Shown here: one piece after another, positions 33,168 to 42,937 of the stretch
How the letters are laid out: each line of letters opens with the position of its first letter
Position numbering within the stretch: position 1 is the stretch's first letter
Source: Novosphingobium sp. SG919
GTDB taxonomy: Bacteria > Pseudomonadota > Alphaproteobacteria > Sphingomonadales > Sphingomonadaceae
Direction of reading: 5' to 3'
Assembly: GCF_012932495.1 (NCBI RefSeq)
Contig: NZ_JABCNG010000002.1
Coordinates: 664,730 to 728,729 of the forward strand
DNA: 64,000 bases
Notes under the pieces: model-generated
The model's input: the letters and a program-made list of their open reading frames with translations, nothing else
Database searches by the model: none
Told to the model about the DNA's origin: nothing
Translations under genes and position numbers: made by a program

Positions 33168-36100
33168 TGCTGTCCGCGCTGGTCCGGCAGTCGTTGCGCC
33201 ACCCCTGGCTCGTGCTGCTGGGCGCGGTGGTGCTGCTGGCCCTGGGCGTGCAGACCCTGCGCACCACGGCCTATGACGTGTTTCCCGAATTCGTGCCGCC
33301 ACAGGCCAGCGTGCAGACCGAGGCACCGGGCCTTTCCCCGCAACAGGTGGAAATGCTCGTCACCCGCCCGCTGGAGGCGGTGATCAACGGTGCCAATGGC
33401 GTGGAAACGGTGCGCTCGCAATCGATCCAGGGCCTGTCGGTGATCGACATCACGTTCCGCGAGGGCAACGATGCCTATCGCGCGCGCCAGCAGGTGTCCG
33501 AAGCGCTGGCCGATGCCATTCCGCGCCTGCCCCCTGGCGTCGATACCCCACGCCTGACGCCGTTGGTATCTTCGACCATGGACCTGCTCAAGATCGGGCT
33601 GATGTCCACGCGGCTTTCCCCGATGCAGTTGCGCGATCTGGCCGAATGGACGATCCGCCCGCGGCTCCTGTCGGTGCCGGGCGTGGCGCGCGCCAATGTG
33701 TTTGGCGGAGAGCAGCGCCGGATCGAAGTGCGCGCCGATCCTGCCCGCCTGCTGGCGCGCGGATTGACGTTTGCCGATCTGGGCCAGGCGGTGAGCGCAG
33801 CGGTCAATGTCAATGGCGGCGGCTTTGCCGATACGCCCAACCAGCGCATCCTGGTCGATCCTGGCCCCAGCGCCACCAGTGCCGCACAGATCGCGGCTGC
33901 CGTGCTGGCCACCGGGCCGGGCGGCACGGTGCGCATTGGCGACGTGGCGCAAGTGGCCGATGGCGCCGCGCCGCCGGTGGGCGATGCGCTGATCATGGGC
34001 AAGCCCGGCGTGCTGATGACGCTGTCGAGCCAGTACGGCGCCAACACGCTCGACACCACGCGCGCACTGGAACGCACGCTCGATGACCTCGCCCCGGCGC
34101 TGCGCGCCCAAGGGGTGACGCTCTACCCCGCGCTGCACCGCCCGGCCAATTTCGTGGAAGTGGCGTTGACCGGCATCGGCCGCGACCTGGCGATCGGCGC
34201 GGTCATGGTGCTGGTGGTGCTGCTGGTGTTCCTGCGCGATCTGCGCGTGGTGGGCATTGCCTTCGTGTCGATCCCGTTGTCGCTGTTGGCGGCACTGATC
34301 GTGCTGGATCGCACCGGGCAGACGATCAACACGATGACACTGGGTGGCCTTGCCGTGGCGTTGGGCGTGGTGATCGACGATGCGATCGTCGATATCGAGA
34401 ACATCGTGCGCCGCCTGCGCGGGGTGACGAACGAAGCCGATCGCCGCGCGATCATCGCCGCCGCCTCGATCGAAGTGCGCGCCCCGGTGGTCCACGCCAC
34501 GTTCGTGCTGGCGCTGACGATGCTGCCGGTGATCCTGCTCACCGGGCTGCAGGGCGCGTTCTTTGCCCCGCTCGGCCTTTCGTTCCTGCTGGCAACGCTC
34601 GCCTCGCTGGTAGTAGCGTTGTCGGTGACACCGGCCCTGGCGCTGATGCTGTTGCGGGGGCGCACGCCGGTGGAAGAGCCGGCCCTGCTGGAACGCTTCA
34701 AGGATTGGCATGCCGGATTGATGCGGCGGCTGTGCGCGCGGCCGGGCCTGGCGGCCGGGGCCATCGGCGTGCTCGGCGCGCTGGCGCTGGCCGGCACCCT
34801 GTCGTTCGGCAGCGAACTGCTGCCCACCTTTCGCGAGCGGCATTACGTGCTGCAAGTATCCGGGCCGCCGGGTGCCTCGCTCGAATGGATGCGCGCGTCG
34901 GGCATGCAACTGTCGCGCCGGCTCATGGCCATTCCCGAAGTCTTGAGCGTGGAAGAGCAGATGGGCCGGGCGGAGGCAGGCGAAGACACCTGGCCGCCGA
35001 GCCAGGGCGAGTTTCACTTGCGCCTCAAATCGGTGGGCGGCCGCGGCGAGGATGCGGCGCTGGCGGAAATCCGCAGCGCATTGGCGGCAACACCGGCCTT
35101 GCAGGGGGAAGTGACCACATTCCTGGGCGACCGCATCAGCGAGAGCCTGTCGGGCGAAACCGCCGCGATTGCGGTGAGCGTGCAAGGCGCCGATCTCGAC
35201 ACGCTCGATCGCACCGGCCTGGCCATTGCGGCGGCGCTGCGGGCAACGCCGGGCGCCACCGACGTGACGATGAAAGCCGCGCCGGGCACGCCGATGCTGG
35301 GCGTTACGCTCGATCCCGCGCGCATGGCGCTGCACGGCGTGACCGCGGCCGATGCCGGGGATGCCATCCGCGCCACCTTTGCCGGGCAGACGGTGGGGCA
35401 GGTGGTCCTGGCCGATCGTGCGATCGACGTGGCGGTGACTTTGCCGCCCGAACTGCGCCGCGATCCCGAGGCGCTGGGCGATACCCTGGTGCGCGCCTCG
35501 GCCGGTGGCGCAGCGGGCGGGGCGGTGCGCTTGGCCGATATCGCCACGATCTCTCCAGGCGAAGCGCGCGCGCTGATCGCGCATGAAGGCGGGCTGCGCC
35601 GGCAGATCGTGACTGCCAATGTGGTGCCCGGCCACGCCGTGGCCGATGTGGTGCACGATGCCCAAGCGCGCATCGGCCAGGACGTGCACCTGCCGCCGGG
35701 CGTTTTCCTGTCATGGGCAGGCACGGCCGAAGGCGCAGCCGCCGCGCAACGCCAGTTGCTCGCCCATGTCGTGCTCGCGGGCGTTGCCATGGTGGCGCTG
35801 TTGGTCCTGGCCTTTGGCGGGGTGCGCCCTGCCTTGCTGATCCTGGCGGGCATGCCGCCGGCCATGGCAGGCGGGGTCCTGGCCGTGGCATTGACCGGCG
35901 GCGTGGTTTCGCTGGGCGCGCTCGTCGGGTTCATCGCGCTGTTCGGCATTTCCGCGCGCAACGCGATCCTGCTGGTCGCCCATGTCGATCAACGGGTGCT
36001 GGAGGAAGGGCGGCCCTGGACGCTGGAAACCCTGCTCGAAGCCACGCGGGAACGCGTGACGCCGATCCTGCTGACCGCGCTGGTCACCGCCTTCGCGCTT

Positions 36101-36262
36101 TTGCCGGTAGCGATCGAAACCGGGCAGTCAGGGCGCGAAATCCAGGGGCCGATGGCGGTTGTCATCCTGGGCGGGCTGGCCTCGTCCCTGCTCTTGACCC
36201 TGCTGTTGCTGCCGGCACTGATCTGGCGTTGGCGCTTTGCCGGGCGCAAGACAGCAGCATAG
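33167..36262 (+). CDS. RND-family efflux pump permease, heavy-metal (CzcA/CusA) type
   Basis: 1031 residues, the normal size for RND pumps. It has the opening membrane helix (HPWLVLLGAVVLLALGVQTLRTT), two large periplasmic loops and the central TM4 segment LGVVIDDAIVDIENIVRRLR with the acidic proton-relay positions. FPEFVPPQASVQTEAPGLSP is typical of heavy-metal-efflux RND proteins rather than drug pumps. It is translationally coupled to the adaptor. With the lipoprotein channel it should export a cation or small organic toxin from periplasm or cytoplasm. The exact metal cannot be read from the sequence. Confidence 0.92.
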   Translation: MLSALVRQSLRHPWLVLLGAVVLLALGVQTLRTTAYDVFPEFVPPQASVQTEAPGLSPQQVEMLVTRPLEAVINGANGVETVRSQSIQGLSVIDITFREGNDAYRARQQVSEALADAIPRLPPGVDTPRLTPLVSSTMDLLKIGLMSTRLSPMQLRDLAEWTIRPRLLSVPGVARANVFGGEQRRIEVRADPARLLARGLTFADLGQAVSAAVNVNGGGFADTPNQRILVDPGPSATSAAQIAAAVLATGPGGTVRIGDVAQVADGAAPPVGDALIMGKPGVLMTLSSQYGANTLDTTRALERTLDDLAPALRAQGVTLYPALHRPANFVEVALTGIGRDLAIGAVMVLVVLLVFLRDLRVVGIAFVSIPLSLLAALIVLDRTGQTINTMTLGGLAVALGVVIDDAIVDIENIVRRLRGVTNEADRRAIIAAASIEVRAPVVHATFVLALTMLPVILLTGLQGAFFAPLGLSFLLATLASLVVALSVTPALALMLLRGRTPVEEPALLERFKDWHAGLMRRLCARPGLAAGAIGVLGALALAGTLSFGSELLPTFRERHYVLQVSGPPGASLEWMRASGMQLSRRLMAIPEVLSVEEQMGRAEAGEDTWPPSQGEFHLRLKSVGGRGEDAALAEIRSALAATPALQGEVTTFLGDRISESLSGETAAIAVSVQGADLDTLDRTGLAIAAALRATPGATDVTMKAAPGTPMLGVTLDPARMALHGVTAADAGDAIRATFAGQTVGQVVLADRAIDVAVTLPPELRRDPEALGDTLVRASAGGAAGGAVRLADIATISPGEARALIAHEGGLRRQIVTANVVPGHAVADVVHDAQARIGQDVHLPPGVFLSWAGTAEGAAAAQRQLLAHVVLAGVAMVALLVLAFGGVRPALLILAGMPPAMAGGVLAVALTGGVVSLGALVGFIALFGISARNAILLVAHVDQRVLEEGRPWTLETLLEATRERVTPILLTALVTAFALLPVAIETGQSGREIQGPMAVVILGGLASSLLLTLLLLPALIWRWRFAGRKTAA

Positions 36263-36696
36263 CGTACTGGCGGCCGCCAATCTCGCTACCACCGCGATGG
36301 TAACGATTACATAAATTGTCGATAATCTGGCACCTCTCGTCGCAGGCTTGCCAGCGGCGCGGCCTGGTATGCGGGCCACGAAACACCCTCCGCGTCTATG
36401 GTATGGGCGAGAATCGGCATCCGGCGCGGCGCTCGCCGGGCCATTCTTACTTCACCTGCACAAATCGTTGAATTGGCGTGCTTTTGCTGCACAGCCGGCG
36501 CTCGCGCGCGTGGGCCATGTCACGCCAATGAAAACGATGCTCATTTTTTGTCAGCATTATTACATATATGATTCAATGCTTTATATATTACCTCCAGTCA
36601 CTGCACTTGAACACCGCTTGCAATCGCGCGCGAATCAGACATTCTAGTGAAAACGAAACGCATTTCGGGTCAGGGCCCGACCATAAGGGGGGTTAG
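36263..36696. promoter_or_regulatory. 434-bp AT-rich upstream region of TonB receptor, with dyads
   Basis: No supported gene. It contains a LacI-type palindrome candidate at 36297-36312 (ATGGTAACGATTACAT), an AGCATT-N16-AATGCT dyad at 36553-36580 in a very AT-rich stretch, and the TBDR ribosome site AAGGGGGG near 36686. The low GC around 36530-36600 is unusual for this window and probably marks the promoter. Confidence 0.5.
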
Positions 36697-38844
36697 ATGT
36701 TGCATACTCGCGCGCTCTTCACCGTCAGCACGCTGGCACTTGGCCTGGCGGCGCAAACCGCTTTCGCACAGGACACCGCGCCGCCTGCCGTCGCTGCGGC
36801 CGATGCGCAAGCCCCGGCGCCCGGCGCGGCCGGACTGGGCGAAATCGTCGTCACTGCCGAAAAGCGCCCCTCCGTGGCGCAGAACACGCCGATCGCCATG
36901 ACGGTGGCTACCGGCGCGGATCTTGCCAGGAACGGGGTCAGCGATGTCAACGGCCTCGCCAACGTGGCGCCCACCGTCAATATCGCCCAGAACAACGCCA
37001 ACACCATGATCACCATTCGCGGGGTTTCGAGCCGCGACTATTCGGAAACGGGCGATCCGGCCGTTGCCGTCAGCATCGACAACTTCTACCTCCAGCGCGC
37101 CTTTGCGCTCAACGCCGCGTTGTTCGACGTGGAGCGCGTGGAAGTGCTGCGCGGCCCGCAGGGCACGCTCTACGGTCGCAACGCCACGGCCGGCGCGGTC
37201 AACATCCAGTCGGTCAAGCCCGGCGACAAATTCAGCCTCAACGCGGCAGGCGAAATCGGCAATTACGGCACGCTCAACCTGGAAGCGGGCATGACCGTGC
37301 CGCTGACCGACACGCTGAGCGTGCGCGTGGCCGGCACCCGGCAGACCCGTGACGGCTATCGCACCAATCCCGGCTATCGCGGCGGCGACGACAACGATAC
37401 CAGCGGCGCGCGCCTGCACGTGCTGTGGAAGCCCACGCCGCGCCTGTCGATCCTGGTCACCGGCGAGTATGTGGACGTCGGCGGCGTAGGCGCCGTGATC
37501 AAGGGCGTGCCCTATTCCGGCCTCAACAGCGACGGCACGTTGACGATCGGATCGGCCAAGACCTGGAACGTCAACCACCAGGGCTATACCGATATCACCG
37601 CCAAGGCCGTGCGCACGGCGATTTCCTATGACCTCGATTTTGCCACGCTCAGCTTCTTTGGCGGCTATCAGCAGTCGGTCCTGCATCGCGACAACGACCA
37701 GGATGGCGGCACCAGCTACAACTATGGCTTCCAGCAGAACGAGAACGTCAAGGACCAGAACTACGAACTGCGCCTGAGTTCCAACAACGCCCACGGCCTG
37801 ACCTGGCAACTGGGTGCCTATGCGTTCAAGGAAACCGACGCGCTCAACACCTATTTCCAGGTCCACGGGTTGAGCCCCGATCCGTTCAACTTCTACACGT
37901 TCGATTACAACGTCGGTTCGCGGTCCAAGGCTGCCTTTGCCCAGGTCGGCTATGACCTGACGGATAGTCTCAAGGCCGAGGCCGGCATCCGCTATACCCA
38001 GGATGACAAGTACCAGCGCGGCTACAACATCATCGCCGGGACCTATTCCGATCTCGACAACGTCTATTCGGGCAACCAGGTGACCTGGCATTTCGGCCTG
38101 AATTACAAGATCAGCCCCGGCCACCTGCTCTATGCCAAGGTCGACAAGGGTTATAAGGCCGGCGGCTATACCACCACCAATTCCTTTGGCCCGGAAAAGA
38201 TCATCGCTTATGAAGTGGGCAGCAAGAACCGCTTCCTGGGCAATGCCCTGCAGGTCAACCTGACCGGCTTCTACTATGATTATTCGGGGCTTCAGGCCCA
38301 GGTGGAAGACCCCGATACGGCCTTGGTCTATACGCTCAACGCCGGCAAGGCGCATGTCTATGGCGGGGAAGCGGAAGTGGTCTGGCTGGCCACGCCCGGC
38401 ACCAAGATCGATCTGAACGCGGCCTATCTGCATGCCCGCTATGTCGATTTCTGCACGATCACCACCGATCCCTGTCCGGCGGCCAACGATCTGGCCGGCA
38501 ATACGCTGCCCCAGGCGCCGAAGTGGACACTGGCCGGCGGCATCCAGCAGGACATCCACCTGCCGGGCGGCACGCTGACCCCGCGTGTGCAGACGCGCTA
38601 TGTCACGCGCACCTATTTCACGGTCTACAACACCGCGGCCGAGCGCCAGGACCCCTATTTCAAGACCGACGCGCAACTGACCTGGACGCCGGACAACGGC
38701 CCCTACACGATCACCGCTTATGTGCGGAACATCGAGAACAACACGATCCTGACATCGGTTGGCGAAGCCAGCTATGCCGGGGGCTATCTGGTCCAGTTCG
38801 CCGCGCCGCGCACTTACGGCGCGCGGATCGCCTACAAGTTCTGA
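36697..38844 (+). CDS. TonB-dependent outer-membrane receptor
   Basis: 715 residues from the ATG at 36697. A signal peptide (LHTRALFTVSTLALGLAAQTAFAQ) precedes a TonB-box-like GEIVVTAEKR, the plug motif RVEVLRGPQGTLYGRNATAGAVN, and a barrel ending RTYGARIAYKF. It is followed by an amidase and a RutA-type monooxygenase, so its ligand is plausibly an amide- or N-heterocycle-containing nutrient. A GC-rich hairpin 6 bp after its stop may limit read-through into the amidase gene. Confidence 0.93.
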   Translation: MLHTRALFTVSTLALGLAAQTAFAQDTAPPAVAAADAQAPAPGAAGLGEIVVTAEKRPSVAQNTPIAMTVATGADLARNGVSDVNGLANVAPTVNIAQNNANTMITIRGVSSRDYSETGDPAVAVSIDNFYLQRAFALNAALFDVERVEVLRGPQGTLYGRNATAGAVNIQSVKPGDKFSLNAAGEIGNYGTLNLEAGMTVPLTDTLSVRVAGTRQTRDGYRTNPGYRGGDDNDTSGARLHVLWKPTPRLSILVTGEYVDVGGVGAVIKGVPYSGLNSDGTLTIGSAKTWNVNHQGYTDITAKAVRTAISYDLDFATLSFFGGYQQSVLHRDNDQDGGTSYNYGFQQNENVKDQNYELRLSSNNAHGLTWQLGAYAFKETDALNTYFQVHGLSPDPFNFYTFDYNVGSRSKAAFAQVGYDLTDSLKAEAGIRYTQDDKYQRGYNIIAGTYSDLDNVYSGNQVTWHFGLNYKISPGHLLYAKVDKGYKAGGYTTTNSFGPEKIIAYEVGSKNRFLGNALQVNLTGFYYDYSGLQAQVEDPDTALVYTLNAGKAHVYGGEAEVVWLATPGTKIDLNAAYLHARYVDFCTITTDPCPAANDLAGNTLPQAPKWTLAGGIQQDIHLPGGTLTPRVQTRYVTRTYFTVYNTAAERQDPYFKTDAQLTWTPDNGPYTITAYVRNIENNTILTSVGEASYAGGYLVQFAAPRTYGARIAYKF

Positions 38845-38850
38845 TCCCTT

Positions 38851-38888
38851 GCGCGCGGGGCAGGCCGCCTTTGGCCTGGCCCGCGCGC
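38851..38888 (+). terminator. GC-rich hairpin after TonB receptor
   Basis: Arms 38851-38866 and 38873-38888 are complementary over 16 bp with one mismatch (GCGCGCGGGGCAGGCC against GGCCTGGCCCGCGCGC) and a 6-nt loop. There is no T-tract. It starts 6 bp after the TBDR stop and 98 bp before the amidase. Confidence 0.5.
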
Positions 38889-38986
38889 CTTGCCTGCCCG
38901 CACACACCCGGTTGCACCTGGCGACGCCATCGCGCGCACGGGGCGCGACACCGTGCGCGCCGGGCGCATTGCTGGCGGAGTGTGGC

Positions 38987-40402
38987 ATGACTGGTGAAGT
39001 GCTTTGCGGGGACCGCGCGATCGCCGACGATCTCGTCGCGTTGAGCGAGGCATTGGTGGCCGGCCGGGTGCGCGCCGTCGATGCCGTGGAAGCCGCACTC
39101 GCCCGGGCACGGGCCGTGCCGGGCCTCAATGCCGTGGTCGAGCTCGATGAAGCCGGCGCGCTGGCGCAAGCCCATGCCTGCGACCGCGAACACGCCCAAG
39201 GCCATGTGCGCGGGCCGCTGCATGGCCTGCCCCTGGCCCACAAGGACATGTTTTATCGTGCCGGCGCCCTGACCGAGGCGGGATCGCGCATCTGGCGCGG
39301 CCACCGGCCCGACCACACCAGCCCGCTGGTGGCGCGACTGGAAAAGGCCGGCGCCATCACCATCGGCCGGCTGCACATGGCCGAATTCGCGTTGGGGCCC
39401 ACCGGGCACAACGCGCACCTCGGGCGGTGTGGCAACCCGTGGCATGGTCCGGCGATTTCGGGCGGATCGTCGTCGGGTTCGGGCGCGGCGGTGGGCGCAC
39501 GCATCGTGACGGGCGCCCTGGGATCGGACACCGGTGGATCGATCCGCCTGCCTGCCGGCATTTGCGGGGTGGCGGGGCTCAAGCCGACCAACGGCCTGTT
39601 GCCCGCCGCCGGCATGATGCCGCTGTCGCACACGCTCGACACCGCCGGGCCGATCGCCACGTCCAGCCGCGCGCTGGCACGATTGCTCACCGTGCTGGCC
39701 GCCAACGGCACAGATTACGAAGCCGCGCTGGGCTGCGGCACGAACGATCTCAGTGGCCTCACCATCGGGCTGCCCGATCGCCATTTCCTGCAAGACCTTG
39801 CCCCGCAAGTGGCCGCGGCGCTCGATGCTGCCGCCGGGGTGCTGGCAAGCGCGGGGGCGCGTGTACGCACCGTCACCATGCCCGACCAGGCCGATCATGC
39901 GCGCATCGCCGCCGAAATCTGGGCACCGGAGGCCGCGCGCGTCCACCAGCGTACGCTGGCCGCGCGGCCCGACGATTATGGCGAGCAAGTGCGCAACCGG
40001 TTGCTGGATGGAGCCCGCGTCGATGCCGACACTTATGCTGCCGCGCTGCTGGCACGCGATGCGGCGCGGGCGGCCATGCTGGGCGGACCGTTGGCCGAGG
40101 CCGATCTCCTGCTCACGCCGCTGATGCGCAAGCCGGTGCCGCTGGCCGCGACGGTCGAGGCAGCCGCCGGGCCCGCCATGCAGGCGATGATTGCCGAAAT
40201 ATCCGCCCTGACCCGGCCGATTTCCATGCTCGGCTTTCCCGCGCTGGCCACGCCGATGGGGTTCGATGCGCGTGGCCTGCCCCTGGCGCTGCAACTGATC
40301 GGTGCGCCCCTGGCCGAAGCCACCTTGCTGCGCGCGGGCGATGCGCACGAGCGCGCAACCGGCTTCCTGGCGCGACGCCCCGATCTCTCTCCCTTTGCCT
40401 AA
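38987..40402 (+). CDS. amidase-signature family hydrolase
   Basis: 471 residues from the ATG at 38987 with GGAG upstream. The amidase-signature triad is visible: Lys86 in LAHKDMF, the cis-serine in SGGSSSGSG (about 158-166), and nucleophile Ser185 in [13 protein letters not shown]. Members include biuret hydrolase, aryl-amidase and GatA-like enzymes. It stands 26 bp upstream of the RutA-like gene with which it is surely co-transcribed, suggesting it hydrolyses the ring-opened amide or carbamoyl product. The specific substrate is not assigned. Confidence 0.92.
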   Translation: MTGEVLCGDRAIADDLVALSEALVAGRVRAVDAVEAALARARAVPGLNAVVELDEAGALAQAHACDREHAQGHVRGPLHGLPLAHKDMFYRAGALTEAGSRIWRGHRPDHTSPLVARLEKAGAITIGRLHMAEFALGPTGHNAHLGRCGNPWHGPAISGGSSSGSGAAVGARIVTGALGSDTGGSIRLPAGICGVAGLKPTNGLLPAAGMMPLSHTLDTAGPIATSSRALARLLTVLAANGTDYEAALGCGTNDLSGLTIGLPDRHFLQDLAPQVAAALDAAAGVLASAGARVRTVTMPDQADHARIAAEIWAPEAARVHQRTLAARPDDYGEQVRNRLLDGARVDADTYAAALLARDAARAAMLGGPLAEADLLLTPLMRKPVPLAATVEAAAGPAMQAMIAEISALTRPISMLGFPALATPMGFDARGLPLALQLIGAPLAEATLLRAGDAHERATGFLARRPDLSPFA

Positions 40403-40428
40403 ACCGTCCATCTTTCAGGAGCACGTCC

Positions 40429-41508
40429 ATGGATATCGGTCTCTTTATTCCCATCGGCAACAACGGCTGGCTGATTTCCGCCAATAGCCCGCAATACATG
40501 CCGAGCTTTGAATTGAACAAGAAACTGGTGCTCGCGGCCGAAGGCTATGGCTTCGACTTTGCCCTTTCGATGATCAAGCTGCGTGGCTTTGGCGGAAAGA
40601 CGCAGTTCTGGGACCACAACCTGGAAAGCTTTACCTTGATGAGCGCGCTGGCGGCGGTGACCAGCAAGATCAAGCTGTTTGCCTCCACCGCCATTCTCAC
40701 ACTGCCGCCCGCGCTGGTGGCGCGCATGGCGGTGACGGCGGATTCGGTGGCGCCAGGCCGCTTTGGCGTCAACATCGTCACCGGCTGGGCCAAGGGTGAA
40801 TATGACCAGATGGGCCTGTGGCCGGGTGACGCCTATTTCGGCTATCGCTATGACTATGCCAGCGAATACGTGCAGGTGATGAAAGACCTGTGGGGCCAGG
40901 GCCAATCGGGTTTCAAGGGCAAGCACTTCCAGATGGACGATTGCCGCCTGGGGCCAAAGCCTTCGACCGCGATCCCGATCGTGGGTGCCGGGCAATCCGA
41001 TCGGGGCATGGAATTCGTGTCCAACTACGGGGACTACAACTTCGTTACCGCCGGCGGCATCAACCAGCCGACGCAGCACGCCGGGCAGGTGGAACGCCTG
41101 ATGCAGGCCGCGCAGAAGACCGGGCGCGATGTGGGCGCCTATATCCTGTGCATGGTCATTGCCGACGAAACCGACGAAGCGGCCTTTGCCCGCTGGGAGC
41201 ATTACCGCGCCGGGGCCGATGTCGATGCGCTGGCCTGGATGTATGACCAGGGCCAGGCCGACACCACCGCCGGCAGCGACAGCACGGCACGCCACATCAA
41301 CCTGCCCGAGGGGGCGGTGAACTTCAACATCGGCACGTTCATCGGCTCTTACGCCAATGTCGCGCGGATGCTGGACGAAGCTGCCGCCATCCCCGGCACC
41401 AAGGGCATCATGCTGACGTTCGATGATTTCGAAAGCGGGATCGAAGCCTTTGGCCAGAAGATCCAGCCGCAGATGGCATGCCGCGCCGACCGGTTGGTCG
41501 ACGCGTAA
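40429..41508 (+). CDS. rutA: pyrimidine oxygenase RutA-type FMN-dependent monooxygenase
   Basis: 359 residues. Long stretches match the E. coli RutA pattern: [15 protein letters not shown] [58 protein letters not shown] and [12 protein letters not shown]. RutA uses FMNH2 and O2 to open the uracil ring between N3 and C4, giving ureidoacrylate. The rest of the rut operon (rutB-G and the flavin reductase rutF) is not here; instead a TBDR and an amidase precede it. It may act on uracil or on another cyclic imide or ureide. The ATG at 40429 has AGGAG upstream. Confidence 0.9.
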   Translation: MDIGLFIPIGNNGWLISANSPQYMPSFELNKKLVLAAEGYGFDFALSMIKLRGFGGKTQFWDHNLESFTLMSALAAVTSKIKLFASTAILTLPPALVARMAVTADSVAPGRFGVNIVTGWAKGEYDQMGLWPGDAYFGYRYDYASEYVQVMKDLWGQGQSGFKGKHFQMDDCRLGPKPSTAIPIVGAGQSDRGMEFVSNYGDYNFVTAGGINQPTQHAGQVERLMQAAQKTGRDVGAYILCMVIADETDEAAFARWEHYRAGADVDALAWMYDQGQADTTAGSDSTARHINLPEGAVNFNIGTFIGSYANVARMLDEAAAIPGTKGIMLTFDDFESGIEAFGQKIQPQMACRADRLVDA

Positions 41509-41518
41509 AACGATACCT

Positions 41519-41556
41519 GGCACGTGGCTTGAAGATCGCCTTTCAAGCCACGTGCC
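41519..41556. terminator. hairpin between convergent rutA-like and MFS genes
   Basis: Perfect 14-bp arms GGCACGTGGCTTGA (41519-41532) and its complement at 41543-41556, extendable by one A-T pair, with an 8-nt loop. It lies between two convergent genes and can serve both, although no long T-tract follows. Confidence 0.65.
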
Positions 41557-41568
41557 CTGCACGATAAT

Positions 41569-42861
41569 CTACGTCTTGATAGCGGCGGCGCGGTCAGACC
41601 AGGCCATCCAACCGGCCATGACCGCGCCAAGCCCCGCCACCCAGCTCATCAACAGGAACGTGGTGCCGTAATCGCCGCAGGCCTCATAGACCAGGGCAGC
41701 CACGGCAGGGCCGATCATCACGCCCAGGAACGTATAGACCAGCGCCCCGCCGATCACCCGGCCCGCATCATGGGGTTGGCAGTGGCGGGTGCATTCGGCC
41801 ATCAGCACGCCGTTCCACCCGCTCATGCAAAAGCCGAACAGGCCCAGCACAGCGATCTGCACCGCAGCAGGCATGGCATCGAGCCGCCACAACGCCACCA
41901 TGCAGGCCATGGCGATCAGGCCGATGGCGCAGAGCACGCGAAAGCCGCCGATGCGGTCGCCAACCAGCCCCCACGAGATGCGACCGACCGCGCCGCACGC
42001 CTGGACTACGCCGGCCACCACGCCGGCCGCCACCAGTGGCCAGCCATGATCGACGAGCATCGAGACGGTGAACGCCGACAACGACAACTGCAGAGAGGAA
42101 TAGAGCATGCCGAGCAGCGCCAGCACGCGTAGCGAAGCATGCCCCCAGACAAGGCGCTGTTCGTAGAGGAAACTGCCGGCCAAGCGCCCAACCATGCTGC
42201 CGCCAGCGCGGCTGGCCGGCCCGCGCGGGCCGTCACCATCGCTGGCCAACACGGCGATCATCGCCAGGCAGGGCACCGCAGTCAGCGCCAGCGCCAGCCG
42301 CCAGCCGATGACCGGCGCCAGGGCCGGATAGGCCAGGCTGGCAATCACCCCGCCCAGCGGCACGCCGGCCTGCTTGATCGAAAAGATCAGCGCGCGGCGT
42401 GCCGGCGGCGTCACTTTGCCCAGGATCTGGGCCGATGCGGGATTCTGCACACCATAGCCCACGCCGATCACCAGCGAAGCCAGGCCGGCAATCCAGGCGT
42501 TGCCGGTGGTCAGCAGCAACAGCGCCAGGGCATAGCACAACAGCGCGAGTTGCTCGATCCGAACCGGGCCAAACCGCACGATCATGGCCCCGGCCATGGC
42601 CGATGCGATCATGCCCGAGGCATAGATCACGCTGATCTGGTACCCGACCCAGTGCGGCGCCAGGCCGAAATCGCGCGCCACCAGGGGCGCGATCCCGGTC
42701 AGCACCAGGGCGGTGGCCGTAGAGAGGATCTGGATCGTCGTGGTCGTCGCCAGTGCGCTGGCCAGGCCCTTGGCCGGCGCGCTGCGGCCGGGGGCGGAAG
42801 CGGGGGACAGCATGGGCTTGGGTGGCGGCAAGCTGGCAGCCGGCGGATGCGGGTCGATCAT
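41569..42861 (-). CDS. MFS transporter
   Basis: 430 residues from the ATG at 42861. There are twelve hydrophobic segments in the MFS 6+6 pattern, including GYGVQNPASAQILGKVTPPARRALIFSIKQAGVPLGG between TM4 and TM5, the pattern of cyanate/organic-anion-type carriers of the OFA/CynX-like group. It is divergent from an amidase, with a LacI-type palindrome at 42873-42890 only 12 bp before its start, so both genes are probably under that operator. The substrate is likely the amide processed by the adjacent hydrolase. Confidence 0.88.
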   Translation of the reverse strand: MIDPHPPAASLPPPKPMLSPASAPGRSAPAKGLASALATTTTIQILSTATALVLTGIAPLVARDFGLAPHWVGYQISVIYASGMIASAMAGAMIVRFGPVRIEQLALLCYALALLLLTTGNAWIAGLASLVIGVGYGVQNPASAQILGKVTPPARRALIFSIKQAGVPLGGVIASLAYPALAPVIGWRLALALTAVPCLAMIAVLASDGDGPRGPASRAGGSMVGRLAGSFLYEQRLVWGHASLRVLALLGMLYSSLQLSLSAFTVSMLVDHGWPLVAAGVVAGVVQACGAVGRISWGLVGDRIGGFRVLCAIGLIAMACMVALWRLDAMPAAVQIAVLGLFGFCMSGWNGVLMAECTRHCQPHDAGRVIGGALVYTFLGVMIGPAVAALVYEACGDYGTTFLLMSWVAGLGAVMAGWMAWSDRAAAIKT

Positions 42862-42872
42862 GCCGGCGCCAT

Positions 42873-42890
42873 AATGTAATGCTTTACATT
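42873..42890. promoter_or_regulatory. LacI-type palindromic operator between MFS and amidase
   Basis: AATGTAATGCTTTACATT: 7-bp perfect arms around TGCT. It lies between divergent starts (12 bp from the MFS ATG, 48 bp from the amidase ATG). The arms match the site at 49391-49408, and a LacI regulator is encoded nearby at 45249. Confidence 0.65.
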
Positions 42891-42937
42891 TGCCAAGCGG
42901 CAAGTCACACCAGTGCCGCTATCCGACGGAGTTGGTG

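Noticed and set aside
32405..35689. Long antisense frame across the RND adaptor and pump genes
   Set aside because: Shadow frame; the sense strand has overlapping genes with strong motifs.
36348..36647. 99-codon frame in the TBDR upstream region
   Set aside because: No ribosome site, unusual composition, and it covers the AT-rich promoter stretch.
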